DNA of 64,000 bases from Lineus longissimus (GCF_910592395.1 NC_088310.1:15323501-15387500), one strand, 5' to 3'. Numbered from the stretch's first letter, positions 10,240-21,497 are shown. Numbers and translations: made by a program. The notes: generated by a model from the letters alone, not told the origin.

Positions 10240-10738
10240 TTTTTACAAATATACAAGTATGATCCAGAAATCCAACGCAAACTGGCCGGTTCAGCTTTAA
10301 CTATTCACTGACCTACACAACAAACCCTTCACTACACTGTGACTAGTTACAACTCTGTCCTATCACAACACTGGAGCTCCACATTATGCACTTAGCATGA
10401 CAGCTTCTCTACAATCTGCATGTACACGACACACTAGGCCCTATACAGCCTGTAGAACAAAGCCTTACAAATACATGTACACTACACTGGCTTTCAGACA
10501 CCTTGTACACAATGGCATCGCCAAACTTCCCTCTTACAGAGAGTTGGAAAACAGCATACCAGTTATTACAGGACTAATGGATGCTAAACAGGTCGATCAA
10601 ACTATATATAAAATCATGGTCACTCACCCAAAGCTTATTCGAATATATTTACACTTTTACATGAACATTAACTATAAAATCATGGTCACTCACCATATAT
10701 AAAATCATGGTCACTCACCCCAAGCTTATTCCAATATA
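10240..10738. repeat. Unassigned insertion with direct repeats
   Basis: Non-coding sequence inside the Polinton capsid gene. The motif TAAAATCATGGTCACTCACC occurs three times between 10609 and 10720. A block with TTTACACTTTTACATGAACA at about 10647 recurs at about 12897 on the other side of the pogo element, so pogo landed in this insert. The insert appears to extend to about 13030. Its family is unknown. Confidence 0.5.
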
Positions 10739-12894
10739 CTCTAGACTCGATCTTGTAAGGACAGACAATACAACCCCAGTAAACCCACCCACTCCACGCG
10801 GAACTGAATAGGCGTTACTTTTCTTTTGTGTAGAGGGGCCACGCGACTCCTAGGACCAAAATCAATGCGTCCGATCAACCCTGCAGGTAACCACCACTCT
10901 TGGTCAAGTCCAACTCTCTGTGATGTCATGCAGATCAGAGTGGTAACCTGGAATTGTAGGCCAATTGTCATGGGCGAGTCTTCCGAATTCTTCACAATAC
11001 TATTGCATTATGAAATTGATGAGGTTTATAGGCCTAGCTGACGTTTACTGGGTCATCTTCATAAGCCGTTACTGTCATGTCATTTTTGGCCTGTACACTC
11101 TGGCTTGCTGTAGGCCTACATGTGCTGTCATGGATGTACCACCGCTAAGAAAGCGTCGACGTAGCTAAGGTATCAGTGAAAAACTTCGGTATCCAACCGA
11201 TTGTGAAGAGGCCTTGGCGAATGGGACAGTCGCCAGTAGTGATGAATTTGCAAATCATCACAGAATTCCGCCCTCCACCTTTCGGAAATGGGACCGAGAG
11301 GAGCTAGATGCCGTACTATTCGAGAAAAATGGTAAAATTCGTAAAATACGAGAAAATCATGTCGGAACATGGCCTGAAGTAGAAACTAATCTCCATGAGT
11401 GGTTTGTAGGTGAAAGGCAAAAGCGTCTGGTGGTGTCTGTCTCGGACCTCCAAGTAAAAGCACTTGATCTTTTCCAAACGTGGTGGGACAACTTGGCAGA
11501 AGACAGACGGAATGAAATTGTCCGTTCTAGACCGATTCGACATGAATTCCACGCCTCCGCAGGTTGGGTGACCGATTTCATGAAGAGAAAGAACATTTCT
11601 TTTCGGAAGACTAATAAAAACACTACTACGATCCCTGCAGATGCCGCAGCTAGAGTCGCGCAATTCAGAAATGATGTCGCTGGGGTAGTTGAACAGTTTC
11701 AGATACCAATGGGATTCTTTTTCAACATGGATGAAACTTTCTTGCTATTGGATTGTCGTCCTGTGTATACATGTGAAACCACAGGGGCGCAATCGGTCGA
11801 TATCCGGACATCTCGTGCAAATGCCAAGTTAGGTTGCACCGTTACATTGTGCATTGCTGCTACAGGAGTAAAACTTCCAGCTCACATAACATTTCCTCAT
11901 CGTGGATTTGTGAGGCAGATGGAGCAAGTTGCTCAGCTCTTAAGAACTGCCACATAATGTGAAAGTTACCACTTCTGATACTGGCTGGATGAGGCAGGAC
12001 ACCATTGAACACTGGACAGATACTGTTCTTGAGCCGCATGTGCAGGGAGAAAACTGCGATCAGTCCTTTATTATCGTGGACCGATACAGAGTTCATCTAA
12101 CAGAGGTCTTTGGGAACGCAGTGATGAAACTGGGGGGAATCATAGATTTGGTAACTGCGGGGTGTACCTCAATTGCACAGCCTTTAGATGTGTCTGTTAT
12201 GGCATCGTTTAAGAAACATGCCAGGAAAGAATGGAAGGACTGGAAAAGTGGAAACACTAATGAACAGGGTGCCTGTGACCAGATTTCCTCAGTTAATGTG
12301 ATCAACATTGTCAGTCGGGCATGGGAAGCAGTGGAGGTCCAGGTCGTCGTCAATGGCTTTGAGACGTCTTTTCGTCCAGACAACATTGATGACGGACCGC
12401 CCCAATTACCTGCCGATGGCAATGATGATCAGGAGGATGGAATGGCATTCCTTGACCCTGAACATGAACTGGATTAGGCCTAGGTGTAAAGGACCCCAGA
12501 TAGGACTTCATTGAAAATGTCAAATCGTATTTGCTGGGTCACCCTGTATGTTGACATGTGGCTGGTTTTAGCCGTTCTACTCAATTAAACCGGTTAACCT
12601 CGGCAACAAACAGTACATGCGTGCTCTACAGAATCCAATTCAAGGTTTATTGTGTCCAGTCCCCAGGCCTCACAAAGCATTGTACACGCATGACATCACC
12701 GATGGGCTTTGTCGAAAAGAAACGCAAGGCGGGCACATGCAGTGCAGTTGTGACGCCTAGACCTTAGTCCAGCAAGTCATTGGTCCTTGTACATCAAGGA
12801 ATAGTAAAGCCTATTCAGTACCACGTGGAGTAGGTGGGTTTACTGTATTGTCTGTATCCTAGTATTGTCTGTCCTTACAAGATTGAGTCTAGAG
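10739..12894 (+). mobile_element. pogo/Tigger-type DNA transposon (copy 1)
   Basis: A 2156-bp element flanked by TA target duplications (10737-10738 and 12895-12896). Inverted ends begin CTCTAGACTC and remain alignable for about 85 bp with several mismatches and small gaps, including ATCTTGTAAGGACAGACAAT on both ends. It encodes one pogo-like transposase with two breaks. Outside the gene it holds only short non-coding flanks. Confidence 0.9.
11130..12477 (+). pseudogene. pogo/Tigger transposase, nonsense and frameshift
   Basis: It probably starts at the ATG at 11130 (MDVPPLRKRRRS, a nuclear-localisation-like basic run). An in-frame TAA at 11166-11168 follows directly, then a helix-turn-helix region (SSDEFANHHRIPPSTFRKW), a CENPB-type second DNA-binding region and the DDE/DDD catalytic domain: first Asp in FFNMDETF, second in FIIVDRYRVHL, third in IAQPLDVSV. 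A one-base frameshift near 11940 separates the first Asp from the rest. The third acidic residue is Asp, as in pogo-type enzymes. About 440 codons in all, with no intron. Only two lesions make it a fairly recent copy. Confidence 0.88.
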
Positions 12895-13429
12895 TATTTA
12901 CACTTTTACATGAACATTCAACAGGAACCTCATACTTTCAGTTCAATAAACATGGCTGACTCATCCTTCAAAATGATTGGTCTCACACTTGAGTTCACAC
13001 AACCTTGAAGCTGACTGGTCACACTTATCACCCCAACAAACATACTATAGGTTTTGTGACAAAGTGTACCATAGTCTTACCAGTGGGTTCTTCTAAATCA
13101 AATATAACAGCATTTCTACTTAAGACGTTTTCTTTCAATTGATATGAAAATGCTTTTCAAAAGATTTCTAGGTCATAAAGACCATCAGGTATTGTAATAA
13201 GTGTTATGTATTTATCCCTTAAATTGATTTTGTTATTCTTCCTAGCTTCACTTATGTCGTGAAAGGAACAAGGTATTCCTGCATAAGTTGAACTAATACT
13301 AGATGCATTCTGAATTTCTTTGTTGAGATTGATAACTAAATCACTTGAACTCTGTTCTGGGTATTCATTAGAATCAATGTTTAACACAGTTTTCATTTAA
13401 TTAACTAACATAATCAATCATTTATTGCT

Positions 13430-14072
13430 TTGGGTATGATACCCTTGTGCTGAAGGTGTCCTACTGTAAAAAGACTAAGAAATAAAACTCCAGTCAGTTT
13501 AAGTATCTCTTCTATGCTAGGATGACTTGGGGAATCAATGTTGAGTTTTAAAATCCTCCTTAGTAAGTAAGAGTAAAAAGTCATTCCGGTTGTTACTCAT
13601 ACACCTGAATACAGGTAATTGATTACAGTTGGCTTCATTGGTTGATCTTTATCCATTCATAATATGGAAAATCACTAAGTAACTTGAAAATATCTATTAT
13701 TAATACAACTTAGTATTTAATACAACTTTGTTGCTAAGAGCGTATATCTAATGTTAAGGATCCTAATACAACTTTGTTGCTAAGGACTATGTCCTTATAC
13801 CACTTTGTTGCTAAGAGCGTAGCTCTAATACAACTTTGTTGCTAAAAGCTCAGCTCTAATGCTGTAAAGATGCTCTTTGGTAGTTACTGATGTTCACCTG
13901 AGCATCATAAACCACGAATATATGCATTTGTATGGTCAATTTTCTGTTTCGTTTGTTATCGATAACTGTTTCCATCCTTTGTGTTTTGAAGCTTCTTACT
14001 TGAACCATGGAGACGGTTGTCCTCTGTGGTTCTCAAGTCCAACCACAACCCATAGTGATTCGAGTCACCGTA
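13430..14072. repeat. Polinton intergenic region with hairpin-bearing tandem repeats
   Basis: No ORF is credible here. Between 13716 and 13860 the phrase ACAACTTTGTTGCTAA (or a close variant) recurs four times. Between copies lie short inverted repeats whose arms differ but still pair: AGGATCCT (13757-13764), AGGAC-TAT-GTCCT (13783-13795), AGAGC-GTA-GCTCT (13814-13826) and AGCT-C-AGCT (13847-13855). Confidence 0.75.
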
Positions 14073-15110
14073 TTACTTCTCCATTGTCGTGTCACAGTCA
14101 TTAGTTTTCTTCAAATCCTCAGACATGAAATGCTTCTTGATCTTCTCCCATTGATCCAACATTCTCATTCCTTCGAGGAACACTTGATAAGAAACACCCT
14201 TAACCCTTAACTTGATAAGAAACATATGTACTTTAGTGATATTTTGGTTTTCAAACATCTCAGAAACTCCTTCGGCATAATCAGACACGAATAGAAGCAA
14301 TATGCCTTTAATTGACATCCTTGGAAAATTATCGTTCTCGTTTATTAAGGTTTCATTGGAAGTAACATTGACTGTGTCTTGAAATGGTCTACCCAATCGT
14401 AAAATATTGAAAATCGAGCGTTGTACCTAATACTCAGTTGACTTGTTAGTTACTGTGTCCTACTCAAAACAGATATTTTCAAGTGTGTAGTTCATGGCTA
14501 CAGTTGTGTCTGCTACTATTATTTCCTCCTTGGGTGCTAATGTAATCTCAATAATCACATCCTCGGAAATTATTGGAAACTTGTAAAATGGAGCATGGTT
14601 GTGGAATACATGTTGTTCAAAATCTAACGGTATCTTGTATTTAGTACCGAACTCTTTCTTAAGTGTCCTTTCATCACTAGTTTCACCATTAACATTAGCT
14701 TCAGATACACCTTATCTTAACTTTCTTAAATTGTCTGATTGAATACCTTGAAAAACTCTATCGTTTCTTTCCTCCTCCTTGAATGTAGAATAATGACTGT
14801 ATTCGTTGAGGTCAAAAATCTGTTCTGTTCCCCACTTAATTACCATCTTTGATATCAAGTTTCTACCAAGGTTATTATTAACCACATTATTCTTTGAATC
14901 ATCGGAAATGGTGACATCAGCAGACAGATGACGAGATTTTGGTACAAAGAATGTATTCTTTCTCAATGCAGGTATTCTAACATACAATGTTTTTTGGGAT
15001 AAGCAGAAGAGGGGTTATGAGTGGTAATGTGATGTTGTCTGTCAGCCTTCAAACCAAGTGGAATCTTATGTGCTCTATCAGTGTTTAGTAAGTATCCTGT
15101 GTTGGCATTT
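14073..15110 (-). pseudogene. Polinton major capsid-like gene remnant
   Basis: The N-terminal portion lies at about 15110-14712, with a frameshift at about 14990. It carries a stretch containing NLGRNLISKMVIKWG and a following acidic segment typical of the Polinton major capsid protein, which has a double-jelly-roll fold. The C-terminal portion lies at 14073-14396 (EGMRMLDQWEKIKKHF region). The middle (14400-14710) is broken into several frames. At least three lesions are present. The gene order next to the minor capsid and membrane genes supports the assignment. It is clearly non-functional. Confidence 0.7.
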
Positions 15111-15114
15111 TATA

Positions 15115-15200
15115 TATTACTAATAAATGTAAAATTCAACATTTATTAATAAAATTCAACATTTATTAGTAAAATTCAATATTTATTAGTAAAATTCATT
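15115..15200. repeat. AT-rich tandem repeat
   Basis: Four units of about 26 bp sharing AATAAAATTCAACATTTATT or close variants, between the membrane-protein stop and the capsid gene start. Confidence 0.8.
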
Positions 15201-15201
15201 A

Positions 15202-15960
15202 TTACTTCTTACTATTTCTCTGTCTACTTCTGCATACCTTTACTTCTTTAACTCCATCTATCAATCCACAGATTATTGACCCAATAATAATAATCAATGT
15301 TATTATCATGTGTTCAGCCAGAAAACCGACAACACCGGCCACTGATTTCAATAGGAATGAAACGAAAGACCCGCAGCAACTGCTTTCTTAGCCAGTTCCT
15401 TAAGCCAATCAGCAAACTTCTTGAGACCATCTTTTACCTTATCTGGTATTGAAGGTTCTGGTTTTGGTCCTGGTTTAGGTCTTAGTTCTGGTCCTGGTTT
15501 GGGTCTTGGTTTAGGTTCTGGTTCTGGTCCTGATGGTGTAAGTTTAGGGACAGCTTTCAGAGCGCTACTGATAGTAAAACCTAGAGTTGTGAAGATCATA
15601 ACTACAGCTGTTAATATGGCACCAATGGTTAAACCTTCACTCTTAAAAAGTAGCCTAATTCTATCCTTTAGTGAAATAATTTAATCTGGTATAATTAATA
15701 CATCTCTTATTAAACGTTTAGCTCTTTCAATTTGTGACTCCCTATCATTGTTAATCCGCCATACCTTTGCCTTTTCCTTATACAATTTGTCTTCTAGCTC
15801 TTCTATCGTTTTATTTAACTCTTTTTTTTTCTCCAGCATCTTCTTCTACATAGTTTTTAAAGACTTTTCTTAGGTTCTCAAGCTGTTCGTTTTGCATTTT
15901 TACTGCAGCAAGGTCATCACCAGCCTTTCTTAACCCTCTAATTCCCTAAATGCATATTCT
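15202..15960 (-). pseudogene. Polinton coiled-coil/membrane protein with Pro-rich linker
   Basis: Reading leftward: a charged coiled-coil-like N-terminal region (NEQLENLRKVFKNYVEED near 15850) in broken frames, a hydrophobic span (IGAILTAVVMIFTTLGFTI), a Pro-Lys-Glu repeat linker (KPRPKPGPELRPKPGPKPEP), an amphipathic helix (DGLKKFADWLKELAKKA), a frameshift near 15360, and a second span (HMIITLIIIIGSIICGLI) with a basic tail ending at 15202. Two membrane helices, a Pro-rich linker and a coiled coil suggest a virion membrane or assembly protein. I cannot name the family. Confidence 0.5.
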
Positions 15961-16253
15961 GTGAAACCTAATTATTCAAGTTCATCATCATTTGTGTCAA
16001 TCAACCTATCTATTGGTTTGGGTGATTTAATAATCTCATCAATTACTGTATGTTTTTCTTTTGATACTTACTGAGATTGTCTTACATTTCTACTAGAAGG
16101 TGCTGATGTTGTTGGTGTACTAGATTCTGGTACACTGCGTAAACCAGCTTCTTGTGTATCGGTTCCAATAAGATCTTTAATATCGTTAATACAAATGTTG
16201 TACCAAAATATTTTTAAATGTACATTCAGAATAGAACATTCCATCATCATAGG

Positions 16254-16900
16254 TTAAAAAAATGCCAAGTCCCGATGGGTCAGGGGAGAAATGTTTTCCA
16301 TATTAACTATTTTATTTGGTTTATAGCTTTTTACTTCATCATTTGTTGGATAGAAGAATAGACTATTTTCTTTAACATAAATACATGGTGCTAGATTACT
16401 CAGTTTGACTGTGACATATTTCCATTTTGATTTACTCAAGGATGTATGCAGTTTATCCTCAATAGATGTGTAAATTGATTCTCGTGTTCTTCATCAATAA
16501 CTTTTACTAATCCAGGCGTGCCAAAAAATGAACTTTCAGTAGATTAACTACTAGTACTAGTTCTGGTAGCATTCTGTCTGTTAGCCCTTACAGTGGTAGT
16601 AACAGGAGGATCCTCAACTTTCTCAACATTAGTCTTAACCTTTATTTTCTTAACACCTGAGCCTTTCATCATAAGAGGGGGTAAAGTATTTTAATTATTG
16701 ATGTCATTTTTACTAGGTTTTAAATGTTTGGGAGCAACTAAAATGTTGTTATTGTAATCCTCGATCTTATCATTCTTAAGGAATATGTCAGATCCAATTA
16801 TGTACAATCCCGGAGCTATTACATAATCTAATCTTGTATGTGTTATGGTAATGACATTCTGATAAAGTCGTTTTATGGCAGAATGCACGATTTGGGAATG
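16254..16900 (-). pseudogene. Unrecognised Polinton gene remnant(s)
   Basis: Two open segments, 16254-16439 (ending NISPLTHRDLAFF) and 16691-16888 (ending HLKPSKNDINN), with shorter coding-like pieces between them in other frames. They lie on the same strand as the capsid genes and probably belong to one or two decayed element genes. No catalytic motif is visible, and I could not identify the missing Polinton cysteine protease here. Confidence 0.35.
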
Positions 16901-17091
16901 CTGGCCAACTTCACAACTTGGTTTCTGTAGACTAACTTACTTTATTGTAAGAACATGGCAATATATGGTTAACAATACAACAATAGGGGTTTAAGAACGG
17001 GTGGACCTTAGGGTCAAGGAGGCTTGGCTAAGACCACATGTGTAAGATGCAAACTGTCCTTGACAGTTTATCAGGCAAAGCGTAGTGATCT

Positions 17092-17394
17092 CTATGATCT
17101 ATGAATCCATTTCCATGAACCGCATCTCATAAATATGTTGAGTCTGAAAAATTCTGTTACGTTGCAGTGATTGTTAGCAGAGTTAAAAACATCATCCGTG
17201 GGTAATGGTACTTCCATTTGCTTAAGTATCTTCCTAACTTGATAGTGAACATGAAATTGGTAGATGGATTTGACAAGCGGTATTGTAACCTCTGTCACAT
17301 CTGGGAGTCCAGACAACTTTGTGGCACAATAAACAGCAAAGTTAACCTGATTCTGATAGTATGTTATATCACACTTAGCAAACCACCTGTTCAC
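17092..17394 (-). CDS. Hypothetical Polinton ORF, about 100 aa
   Basis: An ORF with a confident coding appearance (FAVYCATKLSG, IYQFHVHYQVRKILKQM) in the same orientation as the other late-type genes. It resembles a helical Polinton protein found near the capsid cluster, but I do not know its function. It may be incomplete at both ends. It marks the last recognisable Polinton coding sequence in the window. Confidence 0.4.
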   Translation of the reverse strand: MNRWFAKCDITYYQNQVNFAVYCATKLSGLPDVTEVTIPLVKSIYQFHVHYQVRKILKQMEVPLPTDDVFNSANNHCNVTEFFRLNIFMRCGSWKWIHRS

Positions 17395-17834
17395 TTCACG
17401 CTCTCTTTCTTGAATGTTAAACCATAAGACATTGTAGGGTCTAGAACTGCTTTTTGAAACTCTGTTCTTCAGAAACGAATACTTTCAGAATATCCATTTA
17501 CTAAACGTATTTATCACCAGTAGGACATTGAACGTTTAACATTTGATAGTAAATTCCATACTATCATACCAGGAAGTTCAGACATCAGAGTGGAGCCACA
17601 CCATTCACATGAAACTTCCTGGTATGGAAATCTTAACTTTATCTCTCCCCTTTTTAACATCCTTTCAATTTGGATTTCTAAAGACCGCTCGCGCTCCTGC
17701 GAACACCATTCATAATATTTTAAACTGCATAACAAAGCCTTATGCATTTACACTAACTAAGCATTACAACGGCATAGCAGCGTGTATCGTAGTAGAGTGT
17801 GGACGTATCACTGACGCAGCTCCTGTACCAAAAG
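17395..17834. other. Polinton edge/intergenic with a hairpin
   Basis: No gene is seen. An inverted repeat lies at 17566-17580 and 17610-17625: TACCAGGAAGTT pairs with AACTTCCTGGTA around a spacer of about 35 bp. This could be the decayed right edge of the Polinton or an old MITE. Confidence 0.4.
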
Positions 17835-18269
17835 CCCGTAGCACACTAGCCGCCAACATCGGCGTTCACAGGAGTTTTTTGCCGCAAGAGTCCTGAACGC
17901 CTGAAAAATCCCGAGTCTGCTACGAACGGCGTCGGCGAACGCGACTTGCCGCCACTTGCCGCAACTAAGCGCCAATTATCTAACATGTTTGATTGTTGAC
18001 GCGTGTCGCGTGTTGAACGCAAGAAGAAGCCAGGTGTGCTACGGATTGCCGCCTGAATTGGCGTCGGTGGCGAGGCTATGGCCAATCAGTATGCGTCTTG
18101 ATGTCACATGATTTCAAAATGGCAGCCTAAAGTGGTGGAAAAGGCGCTACTGGACGCCGATTCTGGGCAGGTGGGCTCTGACCTGGATCCACTGGCCGCC
18201 AACTTCGGCATCGAGAGGCGTCAGCTGAACGCTTCTTGTCGCCAAAGTTGGCGGCTAGTGTGCTGCGGG
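17835..18269. mobile_element. MITE of 435 bp with inverted ends
   Basis: The ends read CCCGTAGCACACTAGCCGCC and, on the other strand, CCCGCAGCACACTAGCCGCC. They stay similar for about 25 bp. The interior is GC-richer than its surroundings, non-coding, and contains further inverted copies of the GCCGCCAA theme. No target duplication could be fixed, so the superfamily is uncertain. Confidence 0.75.
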
Positions 18270-19270
18270 TTAAAGCGTAAGCGAACAGATGTTGTCGGTG
18301 TTGCCAAGATGTCACAACGAACTTGTTCGATAAAAATGTAAAAGGGGCCACCCTCCAAGCGTTAACTTACGGGCGTTCATAGCCGCGCCAGAGGCTCGCT
18401 TGATATTTTTCATTTGCATGATTTATTTTTCATTTCAACTTTGTAGCTTTGTATTTCATCTCAACTTTAACACCATAGCAGGGATTCCTCTCATACGAAA
18501 CGAAAGTTATTTTGATTTTGGCCCTTTTTTCTACACAGAATCGTAGATATTCGTAGATCGCATTACCCTATTACTCAGAAAAACTGCCTGTCTTTAGATT
18601 TCTGTATCAAGGAGGTAAACAAACAAAAAGTGGCCAAAGTTTGTGATCTCTGAGGTAAAGTAGATATTTCCTGTAAATTTCTTCACAGCGGCTATTGCAA
18701 CTATTATACAGCAACAAAAGGGGCTGTTCACTTTCGATTTAAGCCGTCGATTTGTGATCTATGGGAAAACGGAAAGAGATATGACCTTGCAATTTGCAGG
18801 GATAATTTTGTGTATCAGACCATTTTCAATGGTACAAAAATCTATCAGATTCAAAATAATTATTTAAGACAATAGGATTTATAACTCCAAGAAAACAAAG
18901 AAATAATCATATCTTTGATATGAAAGTTTGCATATGCATTATGCATGTTAGGGTGATATTCATTTTTATGATCAAAATGAAAAAAAATACAACATAGTCA
19001 TTGCTATTGATTTGAAAAACAACTCACAAAATGTTCATATTCTGTCACTACAAATCCAATGAAACTGACCATAGTTAGTAGTTATTTCCAGGGAAGGACT
19101 GATCTAATCTCCTTCTGGGGGTGTGAGGTACCTTCTAGTCCAGCATGCTTGAATGTACTGCTTGTGACAGGCATGAAAGGTGTTTGTCAGTTCATGAGTC
19201 GAGGGTTATTAACAAGTTCCTTTGTTTAAGCTATGGGAAGAAACTGACATGACTTGCCTAATAGAGAGCA
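18270..19270. other. AT-rich intergenic sequence
   Basis: About 1 kb without a credible ORF, RNA gene or recognised repeat. Confidence 0.5.
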
Positions 19271-19927
19271 ATGGGGCATTTTTTAATAGATGGCTTTGAA
19301 AGGTTTTTAATGGATGAGTGCAAGGTCGTTAAAGACCATTCAAAAGAATGTTTTCTGGTACAGATTACCTCACTGAATCAGTTTGTAATGCTTTGTAGGC
19401 CAAAAACTTTGAAGGGCTGGCAATGCCAGGCGTCTACATGCAGAACTGGTGTAAGCAACATGGTGCTTCATCTGTGTGAAAGTTGTGGTGTTAGCATTAC
19501 TGATGACGGTGATCGATGCTCGAATCTGATTCAACATCGCAGATTCTTCTGTGGCACTAAAAGTGCACCAGGTAAATATCACTGCTTTAACTGTGACCAC
19601 ACTTTCTGCAAGAAACCGACATACTTGAATCACTTATCCCCTTTCGCTCCAGTGATTGCTGACCCGTATACAACTCTCGTAAAACCCACAAATGCTTCTG
19701 CTCTTGTTGAAACACTACAGAGCAACAAGTTCATGGAAATAGTGCATATCGGCATAGTGCATATCATGCCAGTCAGCAGACTGGGCACTGCCAGGATTTT
19801 GGCCGCTTACGTTTACGCCTTCATTGATCAACTCGACAGCATCCAAGACTTTGAAACAAATATCTTGTGTCAATGGATGATTGGCGGCCATGGATGTGAC
19901 GTCATCAATATGTTTGAGCGCATATGA
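19271..19927 (+). CDS. Unrecognised Cys-rich ORF, 218 aa
   Basis: An ATG-initiated, uninterrupted ORF in AT-rich DNA. Residues 50-115 are rich in Cys and His: WQCQASTC, HLCESCG, a single Cys, an HRRFFC step, then YHCFNCDHTFC. The paired CX2C units suggest one or two zinc-binding folds. The C-terminal half is mixed hydrophobic with a small internal tandem duplication (EIVHIGIVHI) from a 15-bp repeat. I do not recognise the family. It could be an exon of a host gene or a fragment of a transposon-encoded protein. It ends about 200 bp before repeat copy D. Confidence 0.4.
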   Translation: MGHFLIDGFERFLMDECKVVKDHSKECFLVQITSLNQFVMLCRPKTLKGWQCQASTCRTGVSNMVLHLCESCGVSITDDGDRCSNLIQHRRFFCGTKSAPGKYHCFNCDHTFCKKPTYLNHLSPFAPVIADPYTTLVKPTNASALVETLQSNKFMEIVHIGIVHIMPVSRLGTARILAAYVYAFIDQLDSIQDFETNILCQWMIGGHGCDVINMFERI

Positions 19928-20140
19928 GTCACGCGTAACTAATTTAAAAATCGGAAAACGGGCCTTTTTTAATATGTGTTATGATTATTTGGGACATCAT
20001 TTAGAGTGATAACCAATCAGATGTAAGCAGCAGTAACGAATCCTTATAACGCCTCAAAATAAATTGAGAAATGAGTCAAAGTAAACACTATGTGGTGATC
20101 AAGTCAATGACATTGCATGTCTGCTCCAGCCTGCTCATGA

Positions 20141-21201
20141 CACTTATCCCATACCGTGGCGTCCGTCGTCGTCGTCCGTCGTCCGTTAGCAGGGCACGTT
20201 TCGTAACTGTTAGAGCTATTGAGTTGAAACTTGGTACACATGTACCCTTATGTAATGACACCTTGGAGACCAAGTTTCAGTCCGATTCGTTTCATGGTTT
20301 GGCCACCAGGGGGCCAAACGTTAAAAGTGAAAATATGCAATATCTCCCTTAATAGTAGTCGGGAAATTTTGAAAAAAATATGGCAGGTACTTCTAGCAAA
20401 GGTGCATCATATATCCTCCGGGTTTTTGATTTGACCTCCTTTTCAAGGTCACAGAGGTCAAATGGTGTAAATTGGCCGTTAGGATGTAACGATGGCACGT
20501 TTCTAAACTGCAATGACTATTGATACCAAATTTGGTACACATTTACCCCTTAGTCAGGTGATCTCAGGGACCGAAGTTTGGTCCAATATGATTCACCACT
20601 TGACCACCAGGGGGCAAAATCCCAAAACCTTAAAAATGTGATTATTCCTTAACTTCTTGCCCGATTGCCACCAATTTGATATCATCGGTACATCTAACCA
20701 CCATACAGTATATGTCACACAGGTTTTTAATTTGACCTTCTTGTCAAATGGTGTAAATTCGCCGTCAGGCCGTAACTATGGCACGTTTCTTAACTGCAAT
20801 GACTATTGATCACAAATTAAGTACACATGTACCTCTTGGTCAGGTGATCTCAGGTACAGAAGTTTGGTGCGATCTGATTTGCCGTTTGGCCTCCAGGGAG
20901 GGGGCCAAATCCTAAATTCTTCAAAATGCCATTATTCCTAGTAATGACTTGCCCGATTGGCACCAATTTTATATCATAGGTACATCTAATTCTAACAACC
21001 ATTCAATGTGTCACCCGGGTCTTCTTTGATTTGACCTACTTTTCAAGGTCACAGAGGTCGAATGTACTGTAAATTGGCCATTTTGGGGAAATTGTAATTG
21101 CTTGGACCTACATCAAACCTAACACTACATGACACAATACCATGCTCTTTATCCATCTTTCCTCCACATGAGGTGAGCACAATGGCCCTGGCCATTTCAT
21201 T
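20141..21201 (+). mobile_element. Family Y repeat, copy D
   Basis: A non-autonomous element of about 1.06 kb, in inverse orientation to copies A-C. The CGTCC microsatellite head (20160-20185) is short and the 5' hairpin has decayed. The body has monomers of about 300 bp, one shortened, and the 3' end has GAGGTGAGCAC followed by the hairpin AATGGCCCTGGCCATT. Nuclear-receptor-like half-site pairs occur at 20443-20461 and 21041-21059. Confidence 0.85.
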
Positions 21202-21497
21202 TGAATAAAAACGTAAATTTTGATACGGACATTTTGACACATCTCACAAGATTCATAGCCGTATAAAATATAGGAAATTATTGTTTCTAGCAAAACAACA
21301 CAAAGGAGAAAAGGGCGAAGCAATAAGATGCCTCTTATGATATATGAATCGTTGCGCGCCCTTTGGCAAAACTATTTTTTTGTGAGAAGTTAAATGTTTT
21401 TGATGTCAGACTTTTAAAACTAAGCGATAACGCTTCTTTTGGTGTACAGTATACCCTTGATAAATACGCCAGAAAAATACGATGAATCGATAATTAC

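Larger units (their letters stand above)
9699..13396 (-). pseudogene. Polinton minor capsid-like gene, split by insertions
   Basis: The N-terminal part starts at the ATG at 13396, runs to a TGA near 13157 and continues in the same frame to about 13030. The C-terminal part lies at 9838-10230 and continues after a frameshift near 9838 to a stop at 9699. The segments carry features expected of the Polinton minor capsid (penton-like) protein, by similarity of gene order and of the first 30 residues. Between them lie a pogo/Tigger element (10739-12894) and further unassigned sequence. Lesions are one nonsense codon, at least one frameshift and the insertions. The protein would have been structural, acting at the capsid vertices. 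Confidence 0.65.
7783..17510. mobile_element. Degenerate Polinton/Maverick, main part
   Basis: About 7 kb of Polinton sequence after nested insertions are removed. It contains integrase, packaging ATPase, minor-capsid-like, major-capsid-like and small membrane-protein genes with the tight spacing of these virus-like DNA transposons. All but the ATPase lie on the minus strand and nearly all are frameshifted. No DNA polymerase B or adenovirus-like protease gene is visible; the polymerase may lie left of the window. The right end near 17.4-17.5 kb is set only by where recognisable coding sequence stops, and no TIR was found. This is an old, dead copy. Confidence 0.8.

Noticed and set aside
13716-13860. 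Possible CRISPR array
   Set aside because: Only four irregular repeats with short palindromic spacers, in a eukaryotic transposon; no cas genes.
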